DNA of 64,000 nt from Pomphorhynchus laevis (GCA_012934845.2 WNNJ02001724.1:62001-126000); one strand, 5' to 3'. Positions 1 to 10,076 are shown, numbered from the stretch's first letter. Notes: generated from the sequence alone by a model not told the origin. Translations and numbers: made by a program.

Positions 1-681
1 TGTGTCCCCGCGTTACATTAATCTTGAAAATGCTTTGTACGTTCCCACTGCTTCACCATTATTCTGTCGTTGTGATAAACGTTTAGATCCAACTTGAAGT
101 AATGTTGCCTCTTCCATCAAATCAGTGATTAGTTTCTGGTTCCACATGTTCAATTGTCTTTCCAATGTTGAACGTATAAGCGAGATCTTGCGTGTCGGGA
201 TCCGCTAAAAAATAAGTTGACTTAGAACAATTGCTTCATTTAATGCGATAGCTTGATTACCGCTTTTGCAAGCCACGTCAGAATATTTTGACACCAGTAG
301 ATCAACAAACTGTTTACCTGCTTTGCATATTGGCAAATCGAATAGGTTTGGTTTCCACGATACAACCTCAGCAAACGCTCTCTTTATGAGATTTTCATAC
401 GCGATATTTAAATTATCACTTTGGATAGTGCATGGTGCTCCCGCGAAATACGTTGTCATTCCAATATCATTTCGTACTTGTTCAACGTTCCCGACTTCGT
501 CTGTTGATAATGGTATGTTTTGATGATCAGCAGTCTAATGCGGTCGACGATTCCCACAGTTGGCCGCTCGACAATCCATATAAGCATGGTGAACCTTCGC
601 ACAGCGACATCCTTTGCAAATTGCTGCCGGACCGTTACAGTTGAAGCATTTCGAGAACACCGCGGATTTGCCACGAGGCAT
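1..681 (-). pseudogene. GPSG-type LINE, 5' part, broken
   Basis: On the minus strand a reading frame opens at 681 with MPRGK and a cysteine cluster (CFNCNGP, CKGCRCAK, then C and NC). It closely matches the start of the better copy at 35501 ([15 protein letters not shown]). Further on, in another frame (459-205), it has YENLIKRAF, WKPNLFDLP and KQFVDLL, which align with WQPNLFRLP and KQFISEL of the 35.5-kb copy. This is therefore the N-terminal, probably nucleic-acid-binding finger and pre-RT region of a non-LTR retrotransposon that continues out of the window to the left. Frame changes show it is dead. Family name not assigned. Confidence 0.7.
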
Positions 682-832
682 ACCGGCGATTGTTGTCGAC
701 AGCATGCTACGAAAAAGAGCGATACAAACAACAACTGTGTTTTCCAAATTGTACGTTTGTATGTTAAGTATTACTGAAAGAATATTACTGGAAGACCAGA
801 TATTGTAAGTTTTAATCAATTGCGACAGACTA

Positions 833-882
833 TGGCTAAGCCTTGGCTAAGCCTTACAAGACTTATGGCTAAGCCTTGTAAG
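833..882. repeat. Short tandem repeat, unit about 11-13 bp
   Basis: The motif GGCTAAGCCTT occurs three to four times in imperfect tandem, just upstream of the GPSG 5' end that reads leftward. The next 200 bases (883-1084) are AT-rich and show nothing else. Confidence 0.6.
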
Positions 883-1084
883 AATAATAATATTTTTTTT
901 AAATTAAATTTTTTTATTACAAACCATTTTAATTTTTTAATGAAAGAATTATTTATTCATAAGAAAACAGACATAATTGAGTCAGTATTAAACGCCGTAA
1001 ATTGACAGAAAAAGAATGACAGTAACCAGCAAATACTGTTGTGAAAACAAATCAAATCAAGATTTTCGACTGCATTTTAGTCGT

Positions 1085-1800
1085 TTCACTAAACGACTAA
1101 GATAGGATGTCTACGTGTGGAGCAGAGACAAGCTGACGCCGACCTTGTCATTTCAAAGCTGATATCTCTTTTCGCCTTGAGAACCAGGTCGGAATACGTT
1201 TTTGTTAACTGATGTGCAAGCTTCGATGCTATTGTCCGAATGAGTGCTCCTACTATGTTACCGAATCCACCTGATGTTGAGAAAACCATTGGCGTGAACG
1301 AAGCATGTTCGATTGTCGAGATTCTTTCACAGTACTTTACTTTCTTGAGATTTTCGATATCTTCGAATGAAGATTCTGGCCTCCGTTCAGTGTGGGATTG
1401 ATCATGTATGGAAAAAACGTTAACGTCGAAAAACGTTTGCTCAAATCGCGATCCGTGGATATTAGAACATACAATGTCGAGACGGGCGTTCTGATCGCGA
1501 GTAGTTGTGGAGCGTTCGAAGATATGTTCTTTTGAGACACTGTAAAGTTGTGGTTCGGTGCTAACGCCGTGCGATAGTCGGCTTAAGGATTGTGCAAATA
1601 AATTGCGGATAGCGTTGTGGCGGATAGAAGGAATTCATCCATGCTTGCATGACAGAGTTAGAAGTGTCAACTTGAAAACCGCATACGCATGTTCTTTGCT
1701 TTAGATTGGGTTCAGTTTGTCCGTATCGGGCGTTCAAGGCATTTTTGAGTTCATTAGCTGACAGATGGAATTTTTTATTATTATTTTCGCTTTTATTATG
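1085..1800 (-). pseudogene. GPSG-type LINE, C-terminal part, broken
   Basis: Minus-strand frames give, in order, LSANELKNALNARYG, a CVCG pair, then KISKISRK and VFSTSGGFGNIVGAL. The same order (REFRDALAVRYG, Cys/His cluster, a DVxVxN motif, SER/ISK, VFS-GG) occurs at 7340-8118 and 37.7-38.5 kb. The family end resembles a zinc-binding CCHC followed by a restriction-like nuclease domain. The piece lies downstream of RT in element order, so the upstream parts are lost. Several frame changes are visible. Confidence 0.65.
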
Positions 1801-1984
1801 ATTATTATTTTTTATAATAATAAACAAACAATTTATTAATCACAAATAATATTTTTTTTATTTTATTTTTTTATCATTATCACAAATTTTTTTCTTTCTT
1901 TTTTTACTATTATTATTTTTACAATTTAAGCGTTCCCCTCAAATAGGGGCCATATTTTAGCCTATATTTAGCCTATATCGTTAG
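1801..1984. other. AT-rich gap, no gene seen
   Basis: Homopolymeric A/T runs, then a short doubled motif TAGCCTATAT near 1958-1979. No coding signal. Confidence 0.6.
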
Positions 1985-2523
1985 CTAAGGTCATGCACAA
2001 CACTTATCAAGTAGATCCATGGCTATGCTTGGAGGATGATATCATGTTTTTGCGAGAAGGTGTAACGCAGGGCGATCCTCTTTCTATGGTGGCCTATGCA
2101 ATGGCATCTTTGTCATTGATCAAGAAACTGAAAAGTTCCAATCCAAACGTACTTATGCGATGGTACGCAGATAATGCGTCAATAATTGGTAACACCGAAA
2201 ATCTGCTTATGATCTTTAAAGAATGTGTCAGACCGGCACAAAATACGGATGTTAAGCCACTCCTACTAAATGCAAACTATTAATGAAGTTTTCTCCAGAT
2301 GAAAGTAAACGGAAAACATGGGAAGAAAATGGTCAGCATTATCGTCAACAAAGGCATGGAAATACTAGACTCACCGATCGGTACAAGAGAATTCGTCGAA
2401 GATTACATAAAATGCAAAACCAGAAATGGGCGCAGATAGTGTATCGACTATCTGAGACAGTCCTGTTTGACCCTCATTCCTCCTTTGTGACATTCAAACA
2501 GTTACTTCAATACAAATTTACCT
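1985..2523 (+). pseudogene. GPSG-type LINE, RT part, left of L2 insertion
   Basis: The first frame (1993-2283) reads REGVTQGDPLSMVAYAMAS and MRWYADNAS, the RT motifs B and C of this family (YADN in place of YADD). After frame changes GMEILDSPIGTREFVEDYI follows, the post-RT motif seen elsewhere as LGAPLGSREFVEEYV. The end reads Q-I-Q-I-Y and is continued exactly by LFRTCKCDPAWLEPLDTIV at 6936, so the L2 element between them inserted into this copy. The 5' side is truncated. Dead copy. Confidence 0.7.
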
Positions 2524-2642
2524 AAAAAAAATTTTGTTTCTTATAAACATACATTCCAGATTATTCCTGTCAGTTCCAGATTATTCCTGTCAGTTCCGCT
2601 CGCTACGCTCGCGGATTGAGCTCAATCTATCGATAAAAGGTT

Positions 2643-3968
2643 ATGCCTAAAAAAGCGCGATCTCAGATCCCTGTTCCTGATCAACAATCTTCCACATCTA
2701 AATGCAATGATGGTTATACCAGCTTTGAAGTTGGATGCGATTCCAAAGATTGCGATGTATGGACACTTGTTCGTGTTAAAATATCCGACCACTCAGTGTA
2801 TAAACTTAAACATTTCACTTGCGGTTTTTGTACATCAGTACGACTACTACAGTTATCCTGCTCATCTACTCCTGTATCACACACTACCACTCAGACCAAT
2901 GCTGTTTTAGATGTTTCCCTCGCATCAACACCTGACTTCGCATCATATAATCCCATTATTGAACCTACTCTCTCACACACTCCTCGTTCAACTACGTACC
3001 AAACTTCCATTAATCTTTCTCATTCTAACAATGCTAACGGCAAAGCTTTTCATCTCGTACCTCCTCTTTCCTATTCCTCCCCCAATCTAAATAAATCTCA
3101 AACTTCTTTATTCTCCTCACGAACTCCTTACTCGACCCCCCCTGTATCACCTCTCAATAATTTACACCCTTCCATCAAAATCATTTCCAGTAACATTTCC
3201 GATCAACTAATTCAACACTCCATTCCTGTCACTCATGCCCCAACCTATTTTAATTCTCCTTACTCTACCTCCCACGTAACACTTCCCAATAAGTTACATC
3301 CTTCATTTAAAATCATATCCAGTCACATCTCTGATCAACCGATTCAACACCCCTCTCCTGTCACACTTGCTCCAACCAATATTAATTCTTTATCAAGCAC
3401 CCCTGTCATTTCCACTTCTATCTGCTCATCTACCTCGACTCCAACCAGCTCTGTCCGTCCACCACTTCCACGAAATCGTTTTCCTTCGCGCGATCGCTGT
3501 ATAATCATATCAAACTTAAAGCTTTCCGAATCTGCTTCTCCACAATCTCGCCTCGATGATGATGTATCTGCTTTCAGGTCTATCCTAGCAACCATTCTTC
3601 CTGATGATAACCCATCACTCTTCAATAATATCGCTCCTGTATCCTTTATTCGTTTAAACAAATCCACTAAATCAAATCATCTCAGTCCTCCACTCTTAAA
3701 AATCGTTTTCCGACATAGTTCACATGCCTCTTCGGTACTCTCCCAACGTTTTAAACTTCTTACCACTTCATCTACTTGCCGTATCTTTCCTGACCGCTCC
3801 CCTTCTGATATTGCCCAGCTCAATTTAGCTCGCATTGAAAAACATCGACGTGAAACAAACGGCGAGTCATCCTTATCTATACGTAAAATCAACGGAAATT
3901 TTCACGTTCTTCACACAAGGCCAAAAATTCGATGGCGTCCCATCTCTCCCCCTTGTCTTCTTCGCTAG
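2643..3968 (+). CDS. L2-A ORF1 protein, PHD-like finger
   Basis: A 441-codon protein, the first ORF of the LINE. Residues about 22-67 contain C-x10-C-x4-C and end in FTCGFC, a shortened PHD-like zinc finger of the kind known in CR1-group ORF1 proteins. The middle (about 70-290) is low-complexity Ser/Thr/Pro. The C-terminal part (about 285-435) has RDRCIIISNLK and a basic end, likely a nucleic-acid-binding domain. Such proteins coat element RNA and help nuclear import in related families. That role is inferred. It overlaps ORF2 by 37 nt in a different frame, so ORF2 is probably reached by reinitiation. Confidence 0.8.
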   Translation: MPKKARSQIPVPDQQSSTSKCNDGYTSFEVGCDSKDCDVWTLVRVKISDHSVYKLKHFTCGFCTSVRLLQLSCSSTPVSHTTTQTNAVLDVSLASTPDFASYNPIIEPTLSHTPRSTTYQTSINLSHSNNANGKAFHLVPPLSYSSPNLNKSQTSLFSSRTPYSTPPVSPLNNLHPSIKIISSNISDQLIQHSIPVTHAPTYFNSPYSTSHVTLPNKLHPSFKIISSHISDQPIQHPSPVTLAPTNINSLSSTPVISTSICSSTSTPTSSVRPPLPRNRFPSRDRCIIISNLKLSESASPQSRLDDDVSAFRSILATILPDDNPSLFNNIAPVSFIRLNKSTKSNHLSPPLLKIVFRHSSHASSVLSQRFKLLTTSSTCRIFPDRSPSDIAQLNLARIEKHRRETNGESSLSIRKINGNFHVLHTRPKIRWRPISPPCLLR

Positions 3969-6841
3969 TCGATCTCGCTCCTAAGCATACTTTTCGTCTT
4001 AGTCTATTCAATACTCGCTCCATTCTTCATAAAGCTGATATGCTTCTCGATATCTTCGATCAATTATCTATCGATATTCTCTGCATTACCGAATCCTGGC
4101 ACACTGACTCCAACGATCTTGCTATTCGTCGTCTATGTCGCTCTGGTTGTTCTCTAGTTGAATCAGCTCGTCAAATTACATCTCATACATCTACTGCGTC
4201 TAACCATGGCGGTATTGTTGCCATTGCTCGTCACCCAATGTCTTTACGTAAAATCAACGTTAACATCCGTTACACCTCGTTCGAATTACTCATATGCAGA
4301 TTATCAACGCCTTTCCCTCTGGAACTTGTGATTGTATACCGTCCAGGTTCAGTTGCCCCATCACGTATCTTCTTTAACGACCTTGCAGATCTAATGTCTC
4401 ACTGTTCATTGTCTTATACTCCTTCTTTTGTTCTCGGTGACTTTAACATTCGTCTTGATCGCCCGTCTGACTCTGACTCTATCACTTTAACTAATCTTTT
4501 TTCTGATTTTAACTATAAATTACTTTCAACAAGCCCAACTCATATTCTCGGCGGTGCTCTCGACATCATTGCTGTTCCTAACTGCTTCAATGACTATACC
4601 TCCTTGTCAATTACTGATCCTGGTTTGTCCGATCATTTCCTTGTCACTCTTACTCTTACTCGTCCCCATCCTCCTTCTCCGCCTTTACCATTATCTACAC
4701 CAAGTCGACCCTGGAAGCTTCTCGATATCCCTATTCTCTGCACATCCTTACTCAATTCTTCACTCTTTTCACTTCCTCTTAACTATCTCTCTCCCGATGA
4801 TCTCTGCATTCTGTTTGATTCTGAACTTACGTCGATCCTCAATAACCTTCTACCTAGTCGACTTCGACGTTCCCAGCGCTTGCGCCATGCTCCCTGGTTC
4901 GATTCTGACTGTAGTCTTTCTAAGCGTCGACTCCGTCACTCTTTTCGTATGTATAAACGCTTTCTTAAACGTTCACCCAACTCACTCCCTCCAAATCTTC
5001 GTGATTCCTACTTTTCTCAACGCCGTTCACATCTCATTCTTATACGTACTAAACGTACTCTCTTTTGGCGAAATCAACTCGAGTCATCTTCCAACTCGAA
5101 ATCTCATTGGAAAATCTTAAACTCAATTCTTTCACGATCATCTACCCCTTGTAATATAAATCCTGATGAATTTTCTTCTTATCTACAAACTAAGCTATCT
5201 AATTTACTTTCCCTACTACCCATAGCCCCCTTGTACCCACTCTTATCTTTAAATACTTCCCTCCCAGAACTATTCCACCTTCTTCCCGTTTCGTCTGATG
5301 AAGTTTCTTCGGTTCTGCTGTCATTACCTAATAAAACCTCTCCTTCTGACCCAATTCCCACTCACTTACTTAAAAATATCTGCACTTTTATCTTACCCTT
5401 CCTAACCACATTGTTCAACTCGTCCATCCGTAGCTGTACATTTCCTTCCATCTGGAAATGCGCCACTGTTCGTCCTATCATCAAAAAGCAATCTCTCGAC
5501 TCTTCACTACCATCTTCGTACCGTCCAATCTCACTTCTCCCAACCCTCTCTAAACTCCTTGAGCGTCTCGTTCTTAAGCAAGTTAATACATATCTCTATT
5601 CCTCTAACTTATTTCCTCCCTTCCAAGCCGCTTTTCGCTCTAATTACTCTACCGAAATTGCATGTCTTAAAGTTTATAACGACTTACTCATATCGCGCGA
5701 TCATAAATTATGTAGTGTCATAGTTTCTCTTGATCTATCGTCTGCTTTTGACATCGTCGATCACTCGATTCTTCTCCATCGCCTTCGTCATGATTATGGC
5801 TTCTCTTTACCCACTGTATCATGGTTTTCTTCATATCTATCAAACCGTACATTTCGCGTATATTCTAACTCTTCTCTCTCCCATCCTTCGTCCATTCCGT
5901 CCGGTGTTCCGCAAGGCTCCGTATTAGGCCCTATACTTTTCTCTCTTCTTCTTGGTGATTTGTCTTCGATTTCTCATAAATTTAACTTCCATGTTATGCA
6001 ATATGCTGATGACATTCTCATCTATGCTCATGCACCTGTTTATCGTATTCGCGATCTTAGTGTTTCTGCTTCCGACTGTCTTGTCTCAATTTCCAATCAT
6101 CTTTCTTCCCTTCGCCTTTCTCTGAATCCTGATAAATCCAAAATTATGTGGATCCTACCTCGACGCCTCGGCTTCGAACCTCCCTCCGTATCATTAAATT
6201 CTAAAATTCTTCCTATCGTTGATAATCTCGTTTTCCTAGGCTTCCATTTTGACAACCGACTTTCACTTAAACCTTTCGTTAGAGATAAAGTACGCTCATC
6301 TACCTTGATACTCCGCAACCTCCGTCAAGTTCGTAGATTGATCGATTTCCCTTCTTGTATGACTCTCATATCATCTCTCCTTTTTTCTAGACTCGATTAT
6401 TGTCTTAGTCTATTTTCCAACTCACCTAAATCCACTCTTCTTCCCCTACAACGCATCGTCAACGCAGCTGTCCGAATTCTCCTCCGTCTTCGTCGTTTTG
6501 ATCACACATCCTACCATCTTGCTTCTCTCGATTTGCCTACAATTTATTGTCGTGTTCAAATTCGTCTTCTTATCGTTGCTTTCCGCCTTGTAACTTTTCA
6601 TACCCCTTCATTTCTCAACCTTCCTTTTCTTGATAATTCTCGTCCTGTTTACTGCTCCTTGCGTTCCTGTAATTCCCTTCTTTTACATGTCCCAAACTAC
6701 TCTACCTCCTTTGGACTCCGCTCCTTCCTGGTGGCTGCTCCTCTATCGTGGAATCATCTGCCCATTCATATACGCCAATCAACTTCCCTGCAGTGCTTCA
6801 AACGACAAATCCGATCCCATCTGAACAATTTAACTGCTTGA
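3932..6841 (+). CDS. L2-A ORF2: endonuclease-reverse transcriptase
   Basis: A 969-codon ORF without stops. The APE-like endonuclease spans residues about 22-240: FNTRSI, TESW near 53-56, HGG near 92-94, YRPG near 136-139, GDFNIRLD near 169-176 and SDHF near 233-236. Reverse transcriptase follows: SSYRPISLL near 527, LDLSSAFDIVDH near 600, GVPQGSVLGP near 655, YADD near 691 and FLGFHFD near 770. It nicks genomic DNA and copies its own RNA at the nick (target-primed reverse transcription). All catalytic motifs seen are whole. The start chosen is the first ATG, inside the ORF1 end. The overlap places ORF2 translation under ORF1. Confidence 0.9.
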   Translation: MASHLSPLSSSLVDLAPKHTFRLSLFNTRSILHKADMLLDIFDQLSIDILCITESWHTDSNDLAIRRLCRSGCSLVESARQITSHTSTASNHGGIVAIARHPMSLRKINVNIRYTSFELLICRLSTPFPLELVIVYRPGSVAPSRIFFNDLADLMSHCSLSYTPSFVLGDFNIRLDRPSDSDSITLTNLFSDFNYKLLSTSPTHILGGALDIIAVPNCFNDYTSLSITDPGLSDHFLVTLTLTRPHPPSPPLPLSTPSRPWKLLDIPILCTSLLNSSLFSLPLNYLSPDDLCILFDSELTSILNNLLPSRLRRSQRLRHAPWFDSDCSLSKRRLRHSFRMYKRFLKRSPNSLPPNLRDSYFSQRRSHLILIRTKRTLFWRNQLESSSNSKSHWKILNSILSRSSTPCNINPDEFSSYLQTKLSNLLSLLPIAPLYPLLSLNTSLPELFHLLPVSSDEVSSVLLSLPNKTSPSDPIPTHLLKNICTFILPFLTTLFNSSIRSCTFPSIWKCATVRPIIKKQSLDSSLPSSYRPISLLPTLSKLLERLVLKQVNTYLYSSNLFPPFQAAFRSNYSTEIACLKVYNDLLISRDHKLCSVIVSLDLSSAFDIVDHSILLHRLRHDYGFSLPTVSWFSSYLSNRTFRVYSNSSLSHPSSIPSGVPQGSVLGPILFSLLLGDLSSISHKFNFHVMQYADDILIYAHAPVYRIRDLSVSASDCLVSISNHLSSLRLSLNPDKSKIMWILPRRLGFEPPSVSLNSKILPIVDNLVFLGFHFDNRLSLKPFVRDKVRSSTLILRNLRQVRRLIDFPSCMTLISSLLFSRLDYCLSLFSNSPKSTLLPLQRIVNAAVRILLRLRRFDHTSYHLASLDLPTIYCRVQIRLLIVAFRLVTFHTPSFLNLPFLDNSRPVYCSLRSCNSLLLHVPNYSTSFGLRSFLVAAPLSWNHLPIHIRQSTSLQCFKRQIRSHLNNLTA

Positions 6842-6935
6842 CTTTCTCATTTTTGTTTGTGGACTTGTAAGCGTACAGCTTGTACGCATTTGCCACATTA
6901 AATAAATTTGTATTATTATTATTATTAAATGCACA
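6842..6935 (+). ncRNA. L2-A 3' UTR stem-loop and (ATT)n tail
   Basis: A perfect 7-bp stem GCGTACA/TGTACGC (6871-6877, 6881-6887) with a 3-nt loop sits inside an outer GTGG/CCAC pair, followed by TTAAATAAATT and an ATT tail. Equivalent structures end most L2-A and L2-B copies here, with paired changes in the stem. By analogy with eel UnaL2 it is probably where the RT recognises its RNA. Confidence 0.75.
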
Positions 6936-7337
6936 TACCTGTTTCGAACCTGTAAATGTGATCCAGCATGGCTAGAACCCTTAGATACCATCGTGGAGAA
7001 GAAATTTTTATCCGCATTTTCTAAGTTCCTTGATAAAGGGTCAGAATATGGCAATGTGCTTACCTCCACGAAACGGTAATCTAGGAATACATTTATTTTC
7101 TAAGATCGTAAAGAGGGAATATGAAAATTCAATGCAGATGCGTGCATGTTTCAACTCGGGATTGATCAGAGACGACTTGATACATCTACAAGATCTAACG
7201 GCCAACAATATCTATACAAGGAAACAAGAGTCCGTAAAACAAGATTTAGCTGATGCATTTAATTTGACAAATGGTGATTCCGCATTTAAGGAAGCTCAGC
7301 AGCCTGGTTCATAGTCATAAAGCTCAGCACGACCGAT

Positions 7338-7635
7338 TTCGAAATTAGGCTTATATCTTTCTACTAGAGAGTTCAGGGATGCACTTGCGGTCAGATACGG
7401 CTGACCACTGACCAATTTGCCACAAGATGTGTGTGGTGAACAAAATGGCTGGGCACATTCGCTAACATGCAGGTTAGGTGGCTATACCATATAACGACAC
7501 GACATCATCAAACACTGCGAAATTAGGCTTAAATCTTTCTACTAGAGAGTTCAGGGATGTACTTGCGGTCATATACGGCTGACCACTGACCAATTTGCCT
7601 ACAAGATGTGTGTGGTGAACAAAATGGCTGGGCAT
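7338..7635 (+). repeat. Tandem duplication inside GPSG LINE
   Basis: Segments 7338-7455 and 7517-7635 are about 95 percent alike (GAAATTAGGCTTAWATC through AAAATGGCTGGGCA). The duplication arose after insertion, since no other copy of the family has it. Confidence 0.85.
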
Positions 7636-7646
7636 TTTGTTGTGGG

Positions 7647-7660
7647 CATTATATATATTA

Positions 7661-7735
<75 letters not shown>
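7647..7735. repeat. (TA)n microsatellite
   Basis: About 40 TA units, interrupted at the left. It gives false TyrIle ORFs on both strands. Confidence 0.95.
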
Positions 7736-7737
<2 letters not shown>

Positions 7738-8144
7738 AGAGGTTTACACGGAAATCAATCTGAGCGGACACTAATAGACGTGTCAATATACAATGCTCAG
7801 TCATATGCCAGTAAAACTCCTCCACAGACAATGCAGTACCATTCGGAAAGAAAACGCTCAAAATATGTAGAAAGGATAAGCAAGGTTGAAAATTGCGGAT
7901 TTGTACTCTTTATCGTTTCCGCGGCAGGAGGAATTGGAATGGAGGCAAATGCCCTTTTGAAACAACTGGCCACATTGAGATTGCTGAGAGATGATACCGG
8001 ATACGCTGGACATGTTACTGAGCTCAGAACCCAACTTGTATTCAAAACACTGAAGACTGCTTCAATTTGTTTACATGCGCAAAAGCACCTACTTGGACAT
8101 CGTGAACGAAACGACTGAAATTAATGAACAAAACAACGTTTATG

Positions 8145-8533
8145 TTAGTCCTCATTATCACAAATAATAATTTATTTACCGTGGCAAATGCGTGCCAACT
8201 GCACGCTTCCACTAACAAAAAAGAGCACAGCAAAAGTCACAGATTACTTAGTTAATTGTTAAAATGGAATAGGATTTGGCGTTTGAAGCACGGCATTGAT
8301 GCTGATTGGCGGATTTGAATGGGCAGATGATTCCACGAGAGAGGAGCAGCCACCACGAAGGAGCGGAAGCCAAAAGAGGTAGATTAGTTTGGGACATGTA
8401 AAAGAAGGGAATTACGGGAACGCAAGGAACAGTAAACAGGACGATAATTGTCGATAAAAGGAAGGTTGAGAAATGAAGGGGTATGAGAAGTTATAAGACG
8501 AAAAGCAATGATAAGAAGACTAATTTGAACACG

Positions 8534-8535
<2 letters not shown>
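8145..8535 (-). pseudogene. L2-A 3' fragment
   Basis: On the minus strand RVQISLLIIAFRLITSHTPS, RPVYCSLRSRNSLLLHVPN and the end of ORF2 are followed by the 3' hairpin (GCGTGC...GCACGC, near 8187-8205) and TAAATAAATT. 5'-truncated. A TA microsatellite starts exactly at its 5' break. Confidence 0.75.

Positions 8536-8585
<50 letters not shown>
8536..8585. repeat. (TA)n microsatellite
   Basis: About 24 TA units between two LINE fragments. Confidence 0.95.
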
Positions 8586-8588
<3 letters not shown>

Positions 8589-8634
8589 GTATAAATCAAA
8601 AACAACAAGCAATACATAACATCAATCTCACAGA

Positions 8635-9555
8635 CTAAAATCTACAAGTTGTTGCTCCAATCCATTGTCGGAATTCTGCATTAACTTCTTTCATTGATCC
8701 TTGTATATTGATCGTCGGGCAAGCCAAAATGTGTTCTCCGGTTTGAATGACGCCGCAGTCGCAGTTTGGGGATGTTACAAGACCGGCTTTGAAAAGAAAA
8801 CCTCTGTATCGACCGTATCCGGAACGGAGCCTGTTTAGCTGTACCCAGTGTGAACGGGTCAAATCGTTACCGATCGGATATAGTGACACATTAGGAACGA
8901 ACATGCGTAGTTGGGATGTTGACTTCTCCCATCTTTGTTGCCACCTCCTACATACAAGCTCATCAATTCCATTCGTGTTAATTAGATTGAGCAGAGTTCT
9001 GACACGTCTGCTGAACGGATGTCGTGATTTGAGGCGGGGTTTGACAACAGGGATTGGTAGGGTGTTCAGGGATCGGCTTGCTGAGACACAGATTGCGTCC
9101 CGCCTTATATCGGCTGGTGGTATACCAGATAACACTGGAAGTAAATCGATTGGTGTTGGCCTTATTGCTCCATTGATTAATCTCATTGCCTCACTGAGAC
9201 TTGCGTCAACTTTCTTGACATGTGTGCTTCCAGACCATACCGGGGCCGCATATTCTGCATATGAGTAACATAGGGCCAATACACGTTCGCAGTGTGTGGA
9301 AGCTTGAACCCCAATTGATTCCGGCCAGACGGCGAATAATATTGCAGCGTGACCGCACCTTTCCCGAGATAGATTCAATGTGTTGCCTGTAGGAGAGTGT
9401 GCGATCAAGGGTGACTCCGAGATACTTTGGATACTTCACATTAGGCAATCTGGTTCCGTCAAGAGATACAGTCAATGTAGCATCAACTTGGTGATTATTG
9501 AGATGAAATAAAGATACTACCGTCTTATCAATGTTAAGTCGAAGATGCCACTTTT
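8635..9555 (-). pseudogene. Jockey-like LINE ORF2, C-terminal part
   Basis: Minus-strand frames from 9555: HLRLNIDKTVVSLFHLNN, PKYLGVTLDRTLSYRQHIE, then (frame change near 9250) CYSYAEYAAPVWSGSTHVKK, RPTPIDLLPVLSGIPPADIRR and HWVQLNRLRSGYGR. It ends with a CDCG...EHILACP zinc-like motif and a stop at 8635. This is the RT thumb and C-terminal Cys/His region of a Jockey/I-group LINE, different from all other families in the window. The catalytic RT core is absent. One clear frame change. Confidence 0.75.
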
Positions 9556-9960
9556 TGAAATATACACGAAAATAAATGGTAGGTAAATCGAGACCAACAA
9601 GATAGTGGGATTATTATCTCACTATCGAGATTAACAAGATTGTGGGATGTATGATCCCACTATCGGATCCCACACTGTAGAAGAACTCTGAGTCCTCCGT
9701 GTGGATGTGTGGTCAAAGCGACGGAGACGTATGAGCACTCGAATTGCGGAGTTTATGATGCATTGTAGGGTTAGGATGATGGATTTTAAAGAATTGGCGA
9801 AAAGGCTGAGGCAGTAATGGATTTTAGTGAAACGAAAAGATGAAAGAAGAGACATACAGGAACGGAAGTCGATAGGGGGAGCGGATACGCCGAATGTCAC
9901 GGATAATTAAATTAGACGAGCGGATCTTGTCATGGACGTAGGGTTTAAGTTCAAATTTTC
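9556..9960 (-). pseudogene. L2-A sliver and L2-B 3' fragment
   Basis: 9556-9660 holds two short L2 pieces (LVGLDLPTIYFRV on the minus strand). 9660-9960 is L2-B, the sister subfamily whose better copy is at 14050: [23 protein letters not shown] and VLIRLRRFDHTS. No 3' tail. Truncated at both ends. Confidence 0.65.
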
Positions 9961-9992
9961 TTGATTATAACTACATACAATACAATTACATA

Positions 9993-10076
9993 AAATTTTT
10001 CCTGTCAGTTCCGCTCGCTACTTACAACTAACGACTACTTACAACTAACACGAACTACTTACAACTAACGACTTGC
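9993..10076 (+). repeat. L2 5'-leader tip and short tandem repeat
   Basis: TTCCTGTCAGTTCCGCTCGC matches the leader of the full L2-A at 2582-2612. It runs into three copies of CTTACAACTAAC. A 5' tip without body is unusual for a LINE and probably came from DNA-level rearrangement. Confidence 0.55.

Larger units (their letters stand above)
2524..6935 (+). mobile_element. Full-length L2-like (CR1 group) LINE, L2-A
   Basis: A non-LTR retrotransposon with a short 5' leader (with a doubled AGATTATTCCTGTCAGTTCC segment at 2558-2598), two overlapping open ORFs, a 3' hairpin and an (ATT)n tail. It interrupts a GPSG LINE. TACCT occurs on both sides (2519-2523 and 6936-6940), a likely 5-bp target duplication, and removing the insert restores the host element's reading frame. 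About 4.4 kb is a usual length for L2/CR1 elements. Both ORFs are intact, so this is the most recent L2-A copy here and may still be active. At least nine related fragments lie in the window. Confidence 0.85.
6936..8118 (+). pseudogene. GPSG-type LINE, C-terminal part, right of L2
   Basis: Continues the copy at 1985-2523: LFRTCKCDPAWLEPLDTIV, then LPPRNGNLGIHLFSKI (7060-7110), REFRDALAVRYG with a Cys/His cluster (7360-7470), and DVSIYNAQSYASKTPPQTM, HSERKR and FVLFIVSAAGGIGMEANAL to a stop near 8116. The last block is the restriction-like nuclease region of the family (D-V-x-V/I-x-N). A 118-bp segment is tandemly duplicated (7338-7635) and a TA microsatellite (7647-7735) has expanded inside the former coding region. 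Several frame changes: dead. Confidence 0.7.

Noticed and set aside
3344-3892. Minus-strand frames inside L2-A ORF1
   Set aside because: They are shadows of the ORF1/ORF2 coding strand and have no motifs.
7606-7861. TyrIle-rich frames over the TA tracts
   Set aside because: They are TA microsatellite translations. The downstream part is a LINE remnant already described.
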